From Micromonospora globbae (GTDB lineage Bacteria; Actinomycetota; Actinomycetes; Mycobacteriales; Micromonosporaceae), in contig NZ_RAQQ01000006.1 in assembly GCF_003610785.1 (NCBI RefSeq), positions 248,001 through 312,000 of the forward strand: a DNA stretch of 64,000 nucleotides, read 5' to 3'. Below are positions 1 through 8,872 of this stretch, one piece after another. The position numbers and the translations under genes were made by a program. Position 1 is the stretch's first letter; every line of letters starts with the position of its first letter. The notes below the pieces were generated by a model that saw only the letters and a program-made list of their open reading frames with translations, was not told where the DNA came from and ran no database searches.

Positions 1-1
1 C

Positions 2-2953
2 CGGGCCGCCCTCGGCGCCTCGGACTGCGGTCTGGGGATCTACGGCCCCGACGACCTGCCACCCTGGGGAGCGCATCTGCTGGTCGGCACGGACCTGCGC
101 GTGGCGGCCCTGCTCGTCGAGGCCGCCGGGGCGGCCCGGCGGATGACCGCGCAGAACATCCGGGTGGCCATGGCCGGCGCCGGCCTCGGCGCGCTGGGTG
201 CGTTCACCGCCCAGCCCGTCCACCTGCCCGGCCGGAGCCTGGCGGCCGTCAACGGCGCGGCGGCGCTGGCCTTCGGTCACGGCGTGTGGCGGGCCGGCCG
301 GCTGCCGAGCCCGGCGGACACCCCCGCCCCGACAGCCACCGCCTGGCACCTCATGCCGATCGAGACCGTCCTCGACCGGCTGGGCACCCGCCCCGACGGA
401 CTGACGAGCGCCGAGGCGGGGCGGCGGCGCACCGGCGCGCACGGCGCGGGCCCCGGTCCGGGCGGTCTGCTCCGGGCCTTCGTCGACGAACTCGCCAACC
501 CGCTCACGCCCGTGCTGGCGGCCGGCGCCGTGCTGTCCGCGTCCTTCGGCTCGCTCGTGGACGCCGCCCTCGTCGGTGGGGTCGTCGGCGGGTCCGCGCT
601 GATCGGGGCCGTGCACCAGCGCAACACCGAGCGGTCCCTCGCGCAGCTGCTGTCCCGCTCGGCGGTGACGGCCCGGGTACGCCGCGACGGCACCGACCGG
701 GTGGTGGCCGCCGACGACCTGGTGCCGGGCGACGTGATCCGGCTGGAGCCCGGCGACTCCGTACCGGCCGACTGCCGGCTCATCGAGGCCGTCGGGCTGG
801 AGACGGACGAGTCGTCGCTGACCGGCGAGTCCCTCCCCGTCGGCAAGACCACCCAGCCGGTGGTGGCGGCGGCCATCGCCGACCGGCACTCGATGGTGTA
901 CGAGGGAACGACCGTCGCCGCCGGGCACGGCACCGCCGTGGTGGTCGCCACCGGCGCCGACACCGAGGCCGGCCGCAGCCTCGCCCTGGCCCGGCAGGCG
1001 CCACCGGCCAGCGGCGTCGAGGCGCGGCTCGGCACACTCACCCGGGCGGCCGTCCCGCTGGCGGCCGGCTCGGCGGTGGCGGTGGCCGGAGCCGGGCTGC
1101 TCCGGGGCGTACCGCTCGCGCAGACCGCCGCGACCGCCGCGAACCTGGCGGTGGCCTCGGTCCCGGAAGGGTTGCCGTTCCTGGTCAGCGCCGCCCAGTT
1201 GGCCGCCGCCCGGCGGCTGGCCGAGCACGGCGCCCTGGTCCGCAACCCCCGCACCATCGAGGCGCTCGGCCGGGTGGACGTCCTCTGCTTCGACAAGACC
1301 GGCACCCTCACCGAAGGACAGTTGATGCTGGCCGGAGTCGGCGACGGGGACGCCGGCCGGTACGCCCCGGTCGACCGGCTCGACGACCGGCTGCGGCTCA
1401 CCCTGGGCGCGGCACTGCGGGCCACCCCCGGTGCCGTCGACCCGGAGGAGCTGACCCACCAGACCGACCGCGCGGTCCGGCGGGGCGCCGCGGCGGCGGG
1501 CGTAACCGAGCAGGCCGGCGCACCCGGCTGGCGGCTGGTCGGCGGGTTGCCGTTCGAGCCGTCGCGGGGCTACCACGCGAGCGTCGGGGAGAGCGGCGGC
1601 GGACTGCTGCTCAGCGTCAAGGGCGCCCCGGAGTCCGTCCTGCCCCGCTGCGCGTCCCGGCGGGTCGACGGGCGGGAGGAACGGCTGGACGACGCCGGCC
1701 GCGCCGACCTGCACCGGCTGCTCGCCGACCGGGCCGGCGCGGGGCACCGCATCCTGGCCGTCGCGGAGTGCCGGGTGGCCGACGCGGACGTCGACGACGA
1801 CCAGATCCGCAACCTGACGTTCGTCGGCTTCCTGGCCCTGGCCGACGGGGTACGGCAGAGCGCCGCACCCGCCGTACGCCGGATCCGGCAGGCCGGCATC
1901 CACACCATCATGATCACCGGGGATCATCCGGCGACCGCCGAGGCGATCGCGGCCACCATCACCGAGCACGACGAACAGCGCGTCGCCACCGGCGCCGAAC
2001 TCGACCAGCTCGACAACGAGGCGCTGGCGGAGCGGCTGGCGCGTACCGACGTGGTGGCCCGCTGCACCCCCACCCACAAGGTGCGGATCATCCAGGCGTT
2101 GCAGAAGTGCGGGCGTACGGTCGCCATGACCGGCGACGGCGCCAACGACGCCCCCGCCATCCGCCTCGCCGACGTGGGTATCGCCCTCGGCCAGCGCGGC
2201 ACCCCGGCCGCCCGGGCCGCCGCCGACCTGGTGGTCACCGACGACCGGCTGGAGACCATCATCGCCACGCTCGTCGAGGGGCGGGCCATGTGGTCCTCGG
2301 TACGCCACGCGCTGAGCATCCTCGTCGGCGGCAACCTCGGCGAGATCGCGTTCAGTGTGCTCAGCGCGGCGGCCACCGGGCGGTCCGCGCTCAACGGACG
2401 GCAACTGCTGCTGGTCAACCTGCTCACCGACCTGGTGCCGGCGATGGCCATCGCGGTACGCCCGCCTGCCGCGGGCCACGCCGACGACCTGCTGCGCGAG
2501 GGGCCGGACACGTCGCTGGGCGAGACGCTCACCCGGGAGATCGGCCTGCGGGCGGCGGCCACCACGCTGGGTGCCACCGCCGGCTGGACGCTGGCCCGCT
2601 ACACCGGGCGACGCCGCCGGGCCGGCACGGTGGCCCTCGTGTCGCTCGTCGGTACGCAGCTGGGCCAGACCGTCCTGGCCGGGGGCACCAGCCCGGCCGT
2701 GCTCGCCTCCACCGCGGCGTCGCTCGGCGCGCTCGCCGTCGTGGTGCAGACGCCGGGGCTCAGCCACTTCTTCGGCTGCACGCCGCTCGGCCCGATCGGC
2801 TGGGGCATCGCGGCCGGGTCCGCGGTCGGGGCCACGTTCGCCAACGGCGCGCTGAGCCGGCTGGTCGAGCGGCTGCCCCCGCTCGACGGGGCCGGCGGGG
2901 GTGACGGCGACCGCCGCGGCGGCACCGGCGGGGACGGCTCGGCGTCGGAGTGA
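2..2953 (+). CDS. Cation-transporting P-type ATPase, 5'-truncated by window edge
   Basis: The frame is open from base 2 to the TGA at 2951-2953, so the protein continues upstream of the window; the first internal GTG is at 101. P-type ATPase landmarks appear in order: TGES in the actuator domain (near 820), PEGLP in the ion-binding membrane helix (near 1165), DKTGT with the phosphorylated Asp (1292), TGDHPAT (near 1917), GDGANDAPA hinge (near 2131), then a C-terminal membrane block with NLLTDLVPAMA. PEGL and the C-terminal membrane region place it in the P2/Ca-type branch rather than the heavy-metal P1B branch. Long mycobacterial CtpI/CtpH-type ATPases have a large N-terminal region, which fits the open upstream frame. 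Transported ion unknown. Confidence 0.9.
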   Translation, partial: RAALGASDCGLGIYGPDDLPPWGAHLLVGTDLRVAALLVEAAGAARRMTAQNIRVAMAGAGLGALGAFTAQPVHLPGRSLAAVNGAAALAFGHGVWRAGRLPSPADTPAPTATAWHLMPIETVLDRLGTRPDGLTSAEAGRRRTGAHGAGPGPGGLLRAFVDELANPLTPVLAAGAVLSASFGSLVDAALVGGVVGGSALIGAVHQRNTERSLAQLLSRSAVTARVRRDGTDRVVAADDLVPGDVIRLEPGDSVPADCRLIEAVGLETDESSLTGESLPVGKTTQPVVAAAIADRHSMVYEGTTVAAGHGTAVVVATGADTEAGRSLALARQAPPASGVEARLGTLTRAAVPLAAGSAVAVAGAGLLRGVPLAQTAATAANLAVASVPEGLPFLVSAAQLAAARRLAEHGALVRNPRTIEALGRVDVLCFDKTGTLTEGQLMLAGVGDGDAGRYAPVDRLDDRLRLTLGAALRATPGAVDPEELTHQTDRAVRRGAAAAGVTEQAGAPGWRLVGGLPFEPSRGYHASVGESGGGLLLSVKGAPESVLPRCASRRVDGREERLDDAGRADLHRLLADRAGAGHRILAVAECRVADADVDDDQIRNLTFVGFLALADGVRQSAAPAVRRIRQAGIHTIMITGDHPATAEAIAATITEHDEQRVATGAELDQLDNEALAERLARTDVVARCTPTHKVRIIQALQKCGRTVAMTGDGANDAPAIRLADVGIALGQRGTPAARAAADLVVTDDRLETIIATLVEGRAMWSSVRHALSILVGGNLGEIAFSVLSAAATGRSALNGRQLLLVNLLTDLVPAMAIAVRPPAAGHADDLLREGPDTSLGETLTREIGLRAAATTLGATAGWTLARYTGRRRRAGTVALVSLVGTQLGQTVLAGGTSPAVLASTAASLGALAVVVQTPGLSHFFGCTPLGPIGWGIAAGSAVGATFANGALSRLVERLPPLDGAGGGDGDRRGGTGGDGSASE

Positions 2954-3010
2954 GTGGGATCGGCATGGCCGGCCCGTTCCCGGGTACGGGCCGGGGTGGA
3001 GGTGGGTACG

Positions 3011-3841
3011 TTGGCAGAGCAGCCCGAGGTCACGTTCATCGGCACCGCCACCACGGTGCTCCGGATCGGTGGGTTCACCCTGCTGACCGATCCGAACTTC
3101 CTGCACCGTGGGCAACGCGCGTACCTCGGCAAGGGCCTGTGGTCGCGCCGGCGCACCGACCCGGCGCTGCGGATCGCCCAACTGCCGGAGCTGGACGCGG
3201 TGGTCCTCTCCCACCTGCACGGCGACCACTTCGACCGGGTGGCCCGCCGGGAACTCGACCGGACGCTGCCGATCGTGACCACCCCGGCCGCGGAGCGGAA
3301 GCTGCGCCGCTGGGGGTTCGGAGCGGCCGAGGGGCTGCCCACCTGGCAGTCCCACGAGCTGCACGGCGACGGCGAGTTTCTGCGGCTGACCGCGCTTCCC
3401 GGCCAGCACGGACCGGGGGTGCTCGACCGGCTCATGCCCGACGTGATGGGCACGATGATCGACCTGGTCCGCGGCGGCACCCGCGCGTTCCGCCTCTACA
3501 TCACCGGCGACACCCTGTACCGGCCGCAGCTCGCCCGGATCCCCGAGCGGTACCCGGACATCGACGCGATGCTCATCCACCTCGGCGGCACGAAGGTCGC
3601 CGGCATCCTGCTCACCATGGACGCGCGGCAGGGCGCCGACCTCGTGGAGCTGATCCGCCCCCGGCTCACGGTGCCCATCCACTACGACGACTACCGGGTG
3701 TTCCGCTCGCCGCTGTCGCACTTCGTCGAGGAGGCGCGCCGGCGGGGCATCGTCCAGCAGGTGCGCACCATCGCTCGCGGCGAGACCGTGCCCCTCACCG
3801 TGCCCGCCCTCGCGAAGCCCGCCGTCACCCGACCGGCCTGA
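3011..3841 (+). CDS. MBL-fold metallo-hydrolase
   Basis: Metallo-beta-lactamase-fold hydrolase. HLHGDHFD supplies the HxHxDH metal-binding motif about 65 residues from the N-terminus, with TGDT and IHLGG supplying later metal-ligand regions and IHYDDY near the C-terminus. It resembles the UlaG/UPF0173-like branch of intracellular MBL proteins; the substrate is unknown. Start choice: the open frame runs back to GTG 2954 (abutting the ATPase stop), but a GGAGGTG ribosome-binding site at 2998-3004 points to TTG 3011; GTG 3002 is the alternative. It follows the ATPase closely and may be co-transcribed. Confidence 0.85.
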   Translation: MAEQPEVTFIGTATTVLRIGGFTLLTDPNFLHRGQRAYLGKGLWSRRRTDPALRIAQLPELDAVVLSHLHGDHFDRVARRELDRTLPIVTTPAAERKLRRWGFGAAEGLPTWQSHELHGDGEFLRLTALPGQHGPGVLDRLMPDVMGTMIDLVRGGTRAFRLYITGDTLYRPQLARIPERYPDIDAMLIHLGGTKVAGILLTMDARQGADLVELIRPRLTVPIHYDDYRVFRSPLSHFVEEARRRGIVQQVRTIARGETVPLTVPALAKPAVTRPA

Positions 3842-3933
3842 GCCGACCCGGAGCCCACCGTCACCCGACCGACCTGACCCGGCCCTGAAGCCCGGCCGAG
3901 CAGGCCCGGAGCGCTCGGCTCCTCGACGTACGA

Positions 3934-3972
3934 CGACCGCCGCCGCGGCCACAGGGCCGACGGCGGCGGTCG
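3934..3972. terminator. Convergent hairpin between MBL and CBS genes
   Basis: A 12-bp perfect inverted repeat (CGACCGCCGCCG at 3934-3945 and its complement at 3961-3972) with a 15-nt loop lies between two convergent genes. There is no U-tract, so its termination efficiency is uncertain; such GC stems without U-runs are common in this group. Confidence 0.5.
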
Positions 3973-3985
3973 AGAGCGAGCCGGG

Positions 3986-4405
3986 TCAGCCGCGCTCGGA
4001 GATGGCCTCGATGAGGTCACCGACCGGGCGCTCCGGCAGCGAGCGGGCCACGTCCGCGACGGCCACGATGCCCACCAGGCTGTGCCCGTCGATGACCGGC
4101 AGCCGGCGTACCTTGTGCTGCCCCATGGTCCGCAGGATCTCGGCCGCGTCGTCGTCCGCGCCGATGGTCACCGCCTCGCCCTGGGCCAGCTCGCCGGCCG
4201 TGACGTTGCCGGGGTCGCGGCCCTCGGCCAGCACCTTCACCACGATGTCGCGGTCGGTCAGCATGCCCTTGAGCCGGTTGTCGTCACCGCAGATCGGCAG
4301 CGACCCCACACCGAGCTGGGCCATCTGCTTGGCGGCCGTCAGGAGGTCGTCCTGCTCGCGGACACAGGTCACGTCACTCGTCATGATCTCTCGTGCGGTC
4401 GGCAT
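3986..4405 (-). CDS. Tandem CBS-domain protein
   Basis: A 139-residue protein made of two CBS repeats (about residues 1-65 and 70-135), starting MPTAREIMTSDV. Each repeat ends in the usual pattern (GMLTDRDIV and GIVAVADVA). No enzyme domain, BON domain or membrane segment accompanies them. Stand-alone CBS pairs of this length (Hrp1-like) bind adenosyl ligands such as AMP, ATP or SAM and are often hypoxia- or stress-linked in actinobacteria; the ligand here is unknown. It converges with the MBL gene. Confidence 0.9.
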   Translation of the reverse strand: MPTAREIMTSDVTCVREQDDLLTAAKQMAQLGVGSLPICGDDNRLKGMLTDRDIVVKVLAEGRDPGNVTAGELAQGEAVTIGADDDAAEILRTMGQHKVRRLPVIDGHSLVGIVAVADVARSLPERPVGDLIEAISERG

Positions 4406-4542
4406 GTGGCGTCACACCTCACTTCCGGGGGGAGTTGACGCCGTTCCTCCTACCCCGGGCAGCCTCAGCCATGCGCGACGACGCCTGCGCCCCGACGTGC
4501 GGGTGGGTCCACAGGCGACCGCGTCGACCGTCCGGTGTCCCG

Positions 4543-4965
4543 TCAGCCCGCCGCGCGCTCCTCGAAGACCTGGGCGGCGATCTGGTAGCCGTCGAACGCG
4601 CGTGCCACACCGGCGTACGCCGCGACCTGCACGAAGACTTCGACGATCTCCTCCTTGGTGGCGCCGGCGTTCAGCGCGATGCGCACCTGGCCCCGCAGTG
4701 GTTCCAGGACGCCGAGGGTCGCCGCGATCGTCACGGACACCAGGGCCCGCGTCCGCGTGTCGAGGTGCTCGCCACGCGGCCAGACGTCGCCGAACGCGTG
4801 CACCGTCGCGATCCGCTTGAAGTCCGCGGCGTTGTCGGGCTCACCGGGAGTCGGGCCGAGGAAGCGTTCCAGGCGGAAGCCCAGCAGCCGCTCGGCCGTG
4901 TCCAGCGCGGCGGCGTACGCCGGGTCCGCCGCGACGTTCTCCGGATCAGCCGCCATGATGTCCAT
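4543..4965 (-). CDS. Carboxymuconolactone decarboxylase family protein
   Basis: About 140 residues, alpha-helical. It carries the family pattern RTRALVSVTIAATLG followed by HxxxAxxxGATKEEIVEV-like sequence (here RIALNAGATKEEIVE). Members are gamma-carboxymuconolactone decarboxylases or AhpD-like alkylhydroperoxidases. The AhpD CxxC pair is absent, which favours the decarboxylase-like branch without proving a reaction. Start: ATG 4965 (MDIMAADPE) follows a short GGCGGAAGA stretch; the frame extends up to 5055 but that part looks non-coding. ATG 4956 is an alternative. Confidence 0.8.
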   Translation of the reverse strand: MDIMAADPENVAADPAYAAALDTAERLLGFRLERFLGPTPGEPDNAADFKRIATVHAFGDVWPRGEHLDTRTRALVSVTIAATLGVLEPLRGQVRIALNAGATKEEIVEVFVQVAAYAGVARAFDGYQIAAQVFEERAAG

Positions 4966-5121
4966 TCTTCCGCCTGCCGTCCGGTGACGCGGCGGATCGA
5001 CGAAGCGGTACCCGGTCGAGGCGGGCTTGCCTGAACCGGGCCTCGACGCGATCATTGGTCGCTCGGCCGGCGGCCCGCCCGCGTCGGTCTCTTCCGCACA
5101 CAGTCAGCTAGGAATCGCTTC

Positions 5122-5730
5122 ATGCGCAAGCTCGTGTACTACATCGCCTCGACGCTGGACGGGCACATCGCCGGTCCCGACGGTGCCGACCCCACCGGCC
5201 CCGGCGGCTTCTGGCCGCTCCCCGAGGACTACCTGCGCCACCTGATCGCCGAGTACCCCGAGACCCTGCCGGGACCGGCCCGGCAGGCCATGGGCATCAC
5301 CGCCGCCGGAACCCGCTTCGACACGGTCCTGGAGGGCCGCCACTCCTACGACATCGGTCTGAAGGTCGGCGTCACCGACGCCTACCCCCACCTGCGCCAC
5401 CTGGTGTTCTCCCGCACCCTGTCGGAGAGCCCGGACCCGGCCGTCGAGATCGTGTCCGGCGACCCGGTCGCGAAGGTGCGCGAACTCAAGCAGCAGGACG
5501 GCAAGGATCTGTGGCTCGTCGGCGGCGGCGAACTGGCCGGCGCCCTGTATCCCGAGATCGACCAGCTCATCGTCAAGCTCGCACCGCTGACCATCGGCAC
5601 CGGCATCCCGCTGTTCGGCCGAAGCGCCGTCTTCGACCCCCGCAGCTGGGAGCTCACCGACCACACCGTCCTGGGCAGCGGCGCGCTCTTCCTCACCTAC
5701 ACGCGTACGTCGGCCGACCAGTCGGCATAG
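5122..5730 (+). CDS. Dihydrofolate reductase family (RibD C-terminal-like) protein
   Basis: 202 residues, beginning MRKLVYYIASTLDGHIAGPDG, the characteristic start of the DHFR/RibD-C superfamily in actinobacteria. Later LWLVGGGELAGAL and the PLTIGTGIPLFG stretch match the NADPH-binding fold. These proteins are usually stand-alone NADPH-dependent reductases of unknown substrate, not housekeeping FolA. It is divergent from the CMD-family gene and is followed at once by a strong hairpin, so it is probably monocistronic. Confidence 0.88.
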   Translation: MRKLVYYIASTLDGHIAGPDGADPTGPGGFWPLPEDYLRHLIAEYPETLPGPARQAMGITAAGTRFDTVLEGRHSYDIGLKVGVTDAYPHLRHLVFSRTLSESPDPAVEIVSGDPVAKVRELKQQDGKDLWLVGGGELAGALYPEIDQLIVKLAPLTIGTGIPLFGRSAVFDPRSWELTDHTVLGSGALFLTYTRTSADQSA

Positions 5731-5736
5731 GCGCGC

Positions 5737-5766
5737 CGCGGGATGCCGCCCGGGCGGCATCCCGCG
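5737..5766 (+). terminator. Perfect 30-bp palindrome after reductase gene
   Basis: Seven bases after the stop codon lies a perfect palindrome: CGCGGGATGCCGCC at 5737-5750, a central CG, then the complementary arm at 5753-5766. Position right behind a stop fits a transcription terminator or mRNA 3'-end stabiliser. No U-run follows. Confidence 0.6.
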
Positions 5767-5953
5767 CGGTGGCCGAGGGCCGGGCTCCATCGTCGCTCTG
5801 GCTGCCACGACGTCGCCAGCTCGCGGCGGCGAGAGCGCGAGCCGGGGCGGCTCCCGGCCGCCCCCACGGGTCGTGAATCTTCCCGTACGGTGGGTCTGCA
5901 TCGCCTTGGTCGGCGGACCACAGCGTGTTGCGGCTGGGACAGTCGGGGGATGG

Positions 5954-6610
5954 ATGCGGGACAAGAGACGGAACGTTCGCCTGTCCTTGGCGAGTCTTGA
6001 CTTCCTCGGCAGCGACGCCGAGTTGCGGGCCGGCGCCGAACGCGCCATGCGTGAGGCGGAGGCCGGGCCCGGGCCCGACGGCTACACGGGCCGCGACCGT
6101 ACCGGCACGATCACCGTCCACGCGGGCGCACCCGAGGGGACGGTCGACAGCGTCACGGTCAGGCAGGACTGGCGCGCCCGGCTCGGCGCGGGCGGGTTCC
6201 CCGACGCGCTGTTCGAGGCGTACACCGCCGTCGTCCGGGCCACGCTCGAAGCGGCGGCATTGCGGGCGCTGCGGGAGGAGCACGAGCCTCGGCCCGCACC
6301 GCAGGAGCCGGACGCGCCCGACTCCCGTGAGGCCGACGAGCATCTGTGGCTACGGCGCACCTGGGAGACCCTCCACCGCATCGACGCGGACCTCGCGCGA
6401 CTGTCGCAGACGGCGAGTCCGGAGGCCGAGGGACGCATCGTCAGCCCGAACGGCAGCCTCACCCTGCACCTTCGCGGCGGCACCATCGCCGCCGTCACGG
6501 GCGACGCCGGCCTCCTCGCCAGGTCGGACGCCGGCCAGCTCCAGTACGAGGCCCTGACGGTCCTGCGCACCTACGAACTCGCCCACCACCCCCGGAAGGC
6601 TCAGGCGTGA
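5954..6610 (+). CDS. YbaB/EbfC-like protein, first gene of a type VII-like cargo cluster
   Basis: 218 residues from ATG 5954 (MRDKRRNVRLSL), preceded by GGGGGA. Residues about 35-95 resemble YbaB/EbfC nucleoid proteins (GTITVHAGAPEG..VDSVTV then ALFEAYTAVV); a second similar strand set lies near the C-terminus (NGSLTLHLRGGTIAAVTGD). In actinobacteria, such YbaB-like proteins are often encoded beside small EspC/WXG100-like proteins, as here. Its stop overlaps the next start (GTGA), implying translational coupling. Whether it binds DNA is unknown. Confidence 0.7.
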   Translation: MRDKRRNVRLSLASLDFLGSDAELRAGAERAMREAEAGPGPDGYTGRDRTGTITVHAGAPEGTVDSVTVRQDWRARLGAGGFPDALFEAYTAVVRATLEAAALRALREEHEPRPAPQEPDAPDSREADEHLWLRRTWETLHRIDADLARLSQTASPEAEGRIVSPNGSLTLHLRGGTIAAVTGDAGLLARSDAGQLQYEALTVLRTYELAHHPRKAQA

Positions 6611-6924
6611 AGGAACTGGTCGTCATCACCGATGCCCTCCGTGACGAGGGCGGCAAGTGGATCGAGCTGTCCGACCGGGTAGCGGCGATCAAGACAGCAG
6701 CGGCCGAGCTGACGCTGGACCCGTCGGCCTTCTTCATCGGGGACGCCAACACGGCGATCCACGCGATCGCGTACCGCGACTTCCACACCTTCATGGTCAC
6801 GGTCCTCGGCGGTGCGGTCACCGAGTTCGAGCAGGTCGGGGCCGCGCTGCGGCGTATCGCCGACGAATACGACCGCGCCGACGAGATGATCTCCCTCGAT
6901 CTCAACGAGATCTACAGTGTGTGA
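6607..6924 (+). CDS. EspC-like / type VII secretion-associated small protein
   Basis: 105 residues, GTG start within the GTGA overlap. All-helical, with the C-terminal sequence ALRRIADEYDRADE, which contains YxxxD (Y-D-R-A-D), the general type VII secretion signal, after a helix-turn-helix-sized region. The overall layout matches the EspC/ESX-associated DUF2580 type. It sits between a YbaB-like and a WXG-like gene with overlapping or nearly overlapping ends. No secretion ATPase (EccC) or membrane component is visible in the window, so the secreting machine would be encoded elsewhere. Confidence 0.7.
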   Translation: MKELVVITDALRDEGGKWIELSDRVAAIKTAAAELTLDPSAFFIGDANTAIHAIAYRDFHTFMVTVLGGAVTEFEQVGAALRRIADEYDRADEMISLDLNEIYSV

Positions 6925-6938
6925 GGGGTGACGGACGC

Positions 6939-7688
6939 GTGCAGCCAGGAACCCCCGACCTCGAGTACGGCGAACCGTTCAACAAGGCCTTCGACCAGAT
7001 CCGGCCCGCCATCGAGACGTGCGTCGACAAGTTCAACGAGATCGTCGAGCAGGTCAACGGGCACCGATGGCTCCTGGGGCCCGCCGGCCTGTGGTGGGTC
7101 AAGCACCACCTGGACAACGTCCGCAACAGGCTCGACGAGGTCCTCGACCGCGTCGACCACGCCCTGGAGCATCAACTGCCGGTCCTCTCGCTCATCAACA
7201 TCAGCTTCCGGTGGGTCAACGATGTGAAGACCCCGGTATCGGACCTCTCCTTCGTCACCACCGAACCGGCGAACGAGAACCTGGCCAAGTGGAACGGCGA
7301 CGCGGCCAGCGCCTACCACGCCAAGGCGGCCAAGCAGAAGGCGGCGGTGGACGAGACAGTGCTGAAGGCCGAGTTCATCAGCCAGTGGCTGTTCAAGATC
7401 GCCAAGGCGAACGTCGACTACGTGGTCGAACTCGCCAAGATCGTGACGGCGCTGGCGGGAAAGCTCGCCCAGGCCGCCGTCGACGCCGCCAGCCTGGTCG
7501 ATCTGCTCTGGGCGGTCGACGCGCTCGCCGAGTCGATCGGCGACCTGGTCACGGCCGGGCTGGACACCCTCCTGACGATCGGACAGCGCTTCGTCGACGC
7601 GCTCGGCAACGTGCGGGACATCGCCACCCAGGTCGGCGACTACTCGAAGCTGCCGGGAGGGCGGTGGCCGGAAGCCGTACGCGGCTGA
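6939..7688 (+). CDS. Helical WXG-like protein, third gene of the cluster
   Basis: 249 residues, almost entirely helical. A WNG (WxG) turn followed by DAASAYHAKAAKQ near residue 115 is typical of WXG100-fold proteins. The N-terminal half has its own helical pair and the C-terminal part is hydrophobic-amphipathic (KLAQAAVDAASLVDLLWAVDALAE). Start: GTG 6939 has GAGGGG about ten bases upstream; GTG 6921, overlapping the previous stop, is the alternative and adds six residues. Probably a type VII substrate or substrate-like toxin scaffold; no toxin domain is recognisable. Confidence 0.6.
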   Translation: MQPGTPDLEYGEPFNKAFDQIRPAIETCVDKFNEIVEQVNGHRWLLGPAGLWWVKHHLDNVRNRLDEVLDRVDHALEHQLPVLSLINISFRWVNDVKTPVSDLSFVTTEPANENLAKWNGDAASAYHAKAAKQKAAVDETVLKAEFISQWLFKIAKANVDYVVELAKIVTALAGKLAQAAVDAASLVDLLWAVDALAESIGDLVTAGLDTLLTIGQRFVDALGNVRDIATQVGDYSKLPGGRWPEAVRG

Positions 7689-7705
7689 CCGTGGGTCGAC
7701 CGTGC

Positions 7706-8338
7706 TCAAGCCGTCGGGACCGCTGACCGGATCGCCGCCAGGATGTCCAGGGACTTCTCCGCCAGCGTCGAGGTGGGCACATAGGAGTCGCCGCCGACGG
7801 CGAGCCACACCTTCACCACCAGGTTGCCGGTGCGGGAGTGCACCATGTACTCGGCGTACCTGAACCCCGGCTCCGACTGCTTGCCGAACGCCTCGGCTTC
7901 CTCCCCCGCCCCGTCGACCGCACCGATCCGCCGCATGGTCGTCGCCTGACCGGTGCCGCGATACAACCGGCGCGCCTCCTCCACGGTCCCGGGCGTCGAC
8001 GCCTCCACCCGCAGGTTCGCCTCGTACCCCTTGCTCGTCCGCATCTCGAACAGGCACGCCGCACCGGGCCGGACCGCCGGCGGCGTCGGGTCCGTCCGGG
8101 TCACGGTCAGCCCGAGATCCGCGAGCACCGCCAGATCGGTACGCCCGCACAGGTCCAACCCGTCAGCGTGGTAGAGCGGGCCGTCAGCGGGCGTCGGGCC
8201 GCCGCCAGATGGAATCGCCGTCGTCGCCGGTCCGGTCGGCGCCACGACCGGATCGACGTCTGCCCCGGTACAGGCGGCCGTTCCCGCGGCGAGCGTGAGA
8301 CCGGCTACCGCCCCGGCAACCCTCATCCAGGCACGCAC
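7706..8338 (-). CDS. Predicted lipoprotein, DUF3558-like
   Basis: About 210 residues from GTG 8338 (MRAWMRVAG); ATG 8326 also possible. A signal sequence runs into a lipobox-like GTAAC-TG, then a Thr/Pro/Ala spacer, then a globular domain with LCGRTDLAVLADLG and CLFEMRTSKGYEANLRV. That Cys-containing layout recalls the DUF3558 lipoproteins of actinobacteria, but the match is from memory. Likely anchored on the outer face of the membrane. It converges on the WXG-like gene 17 bp away. Confidence 0.65.
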   Translation of the reverse strand: MRAWMRVAGAVAGLTLAAGTAACTGADVDPVVAPTGPATTAIPSGGGPTPADGPLYHADGLDLCGRTDLAVLADLGLTVTRTDPTPPAVRPGAACLFEMRTSKGYEANLRVEASTPGTVEEARRLYRGTGQATTMRRIGAVDGAGEEAEAFGKQSEPGFRYAEYMVHSRTGNLVVKVWLAVGGDSYVPTSTLAEKSLDILAAIRSAVPTA

Positions 8339-8455
8339 GAGCCGACCATACCGTCCGTGATCGGTTCGTACTGTCCCCGCGAGGTCGGCCAGCTGCGCTC
8401 CCGCGCGCGGGCCGCCAGGTTCCGGCTGCTCCGCGTTGGCCGCTAGGTTCGGGCT

Positions 8456-8710
8456 GTGGCCGCTCCAGAAACTCCCGAGCAGATCGCGCGCACCCGCACC
8501 GTCACCGCCGCAACCGTTCTCGCCCACGGCGCGGATCTGCGGGCGTACCCCTATCGCCTGCTGTCCGTCCTCGCGCACGGCGTGGGCGCCGACCGGGTGA
8601 CGCAAGCGGTCGCAGCCGCCGAGGTGCTCGAAAGAAGCGGGTGGGAACTCGTCACGGTCTCGGAGTTCGCATCCAGCCGCCTCGTGTACGCGATCATGCG
8701 CCGGCGGTGA
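8456..8710 (+). CDS. Small hypothetical protein, 84 residues
   Basis: GTG start, no strong ribosome-binding site. Sequence MAAPETPEQIARTRTVTAA then a helical stretch and a basic C-terminus (AIMRRR). No family recognised. Codon use is GC-rich and consistent with translation. Two imperfect 18-bp direct repeats (GGCCGCYAGGTTCSGGCT) at 8410-8427 and 8438-8455 end exactly at its start codon, so the start may be misplaced or the repeats may be regulatory. Confidence 0.45.
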   Translation: MAAPETPEQIARTRTVTAATVLAHGADLRAYPYRLLSVLAHGVGADRVTQAVAAAEVLERSGWELVTVSEFASSRLVYAIMRRR

Positions 8711-8872
8711 GCCGAGAGACAGGGCCTGGCGTAACAGGTCAGAGCAGGAAGGGCGCGACCGATCGTGCTCCTGGTGACCGTCCGGGGTACCGCTTGACGG
8801 CACGTGGTTGGCACGAATCCGTATGGTGCCATCGACGACCACCTCATGAGTCGAGGAAGGTGCTGGGGCCAC

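Noticed and set aside
8410..8455. Direct repeats as an attachment site
   Set aside because: Two imperfect 18-bp repeats only 28 bp apart, no integrase or tRNA end adjacent; noted only with the neighbouring small gene.
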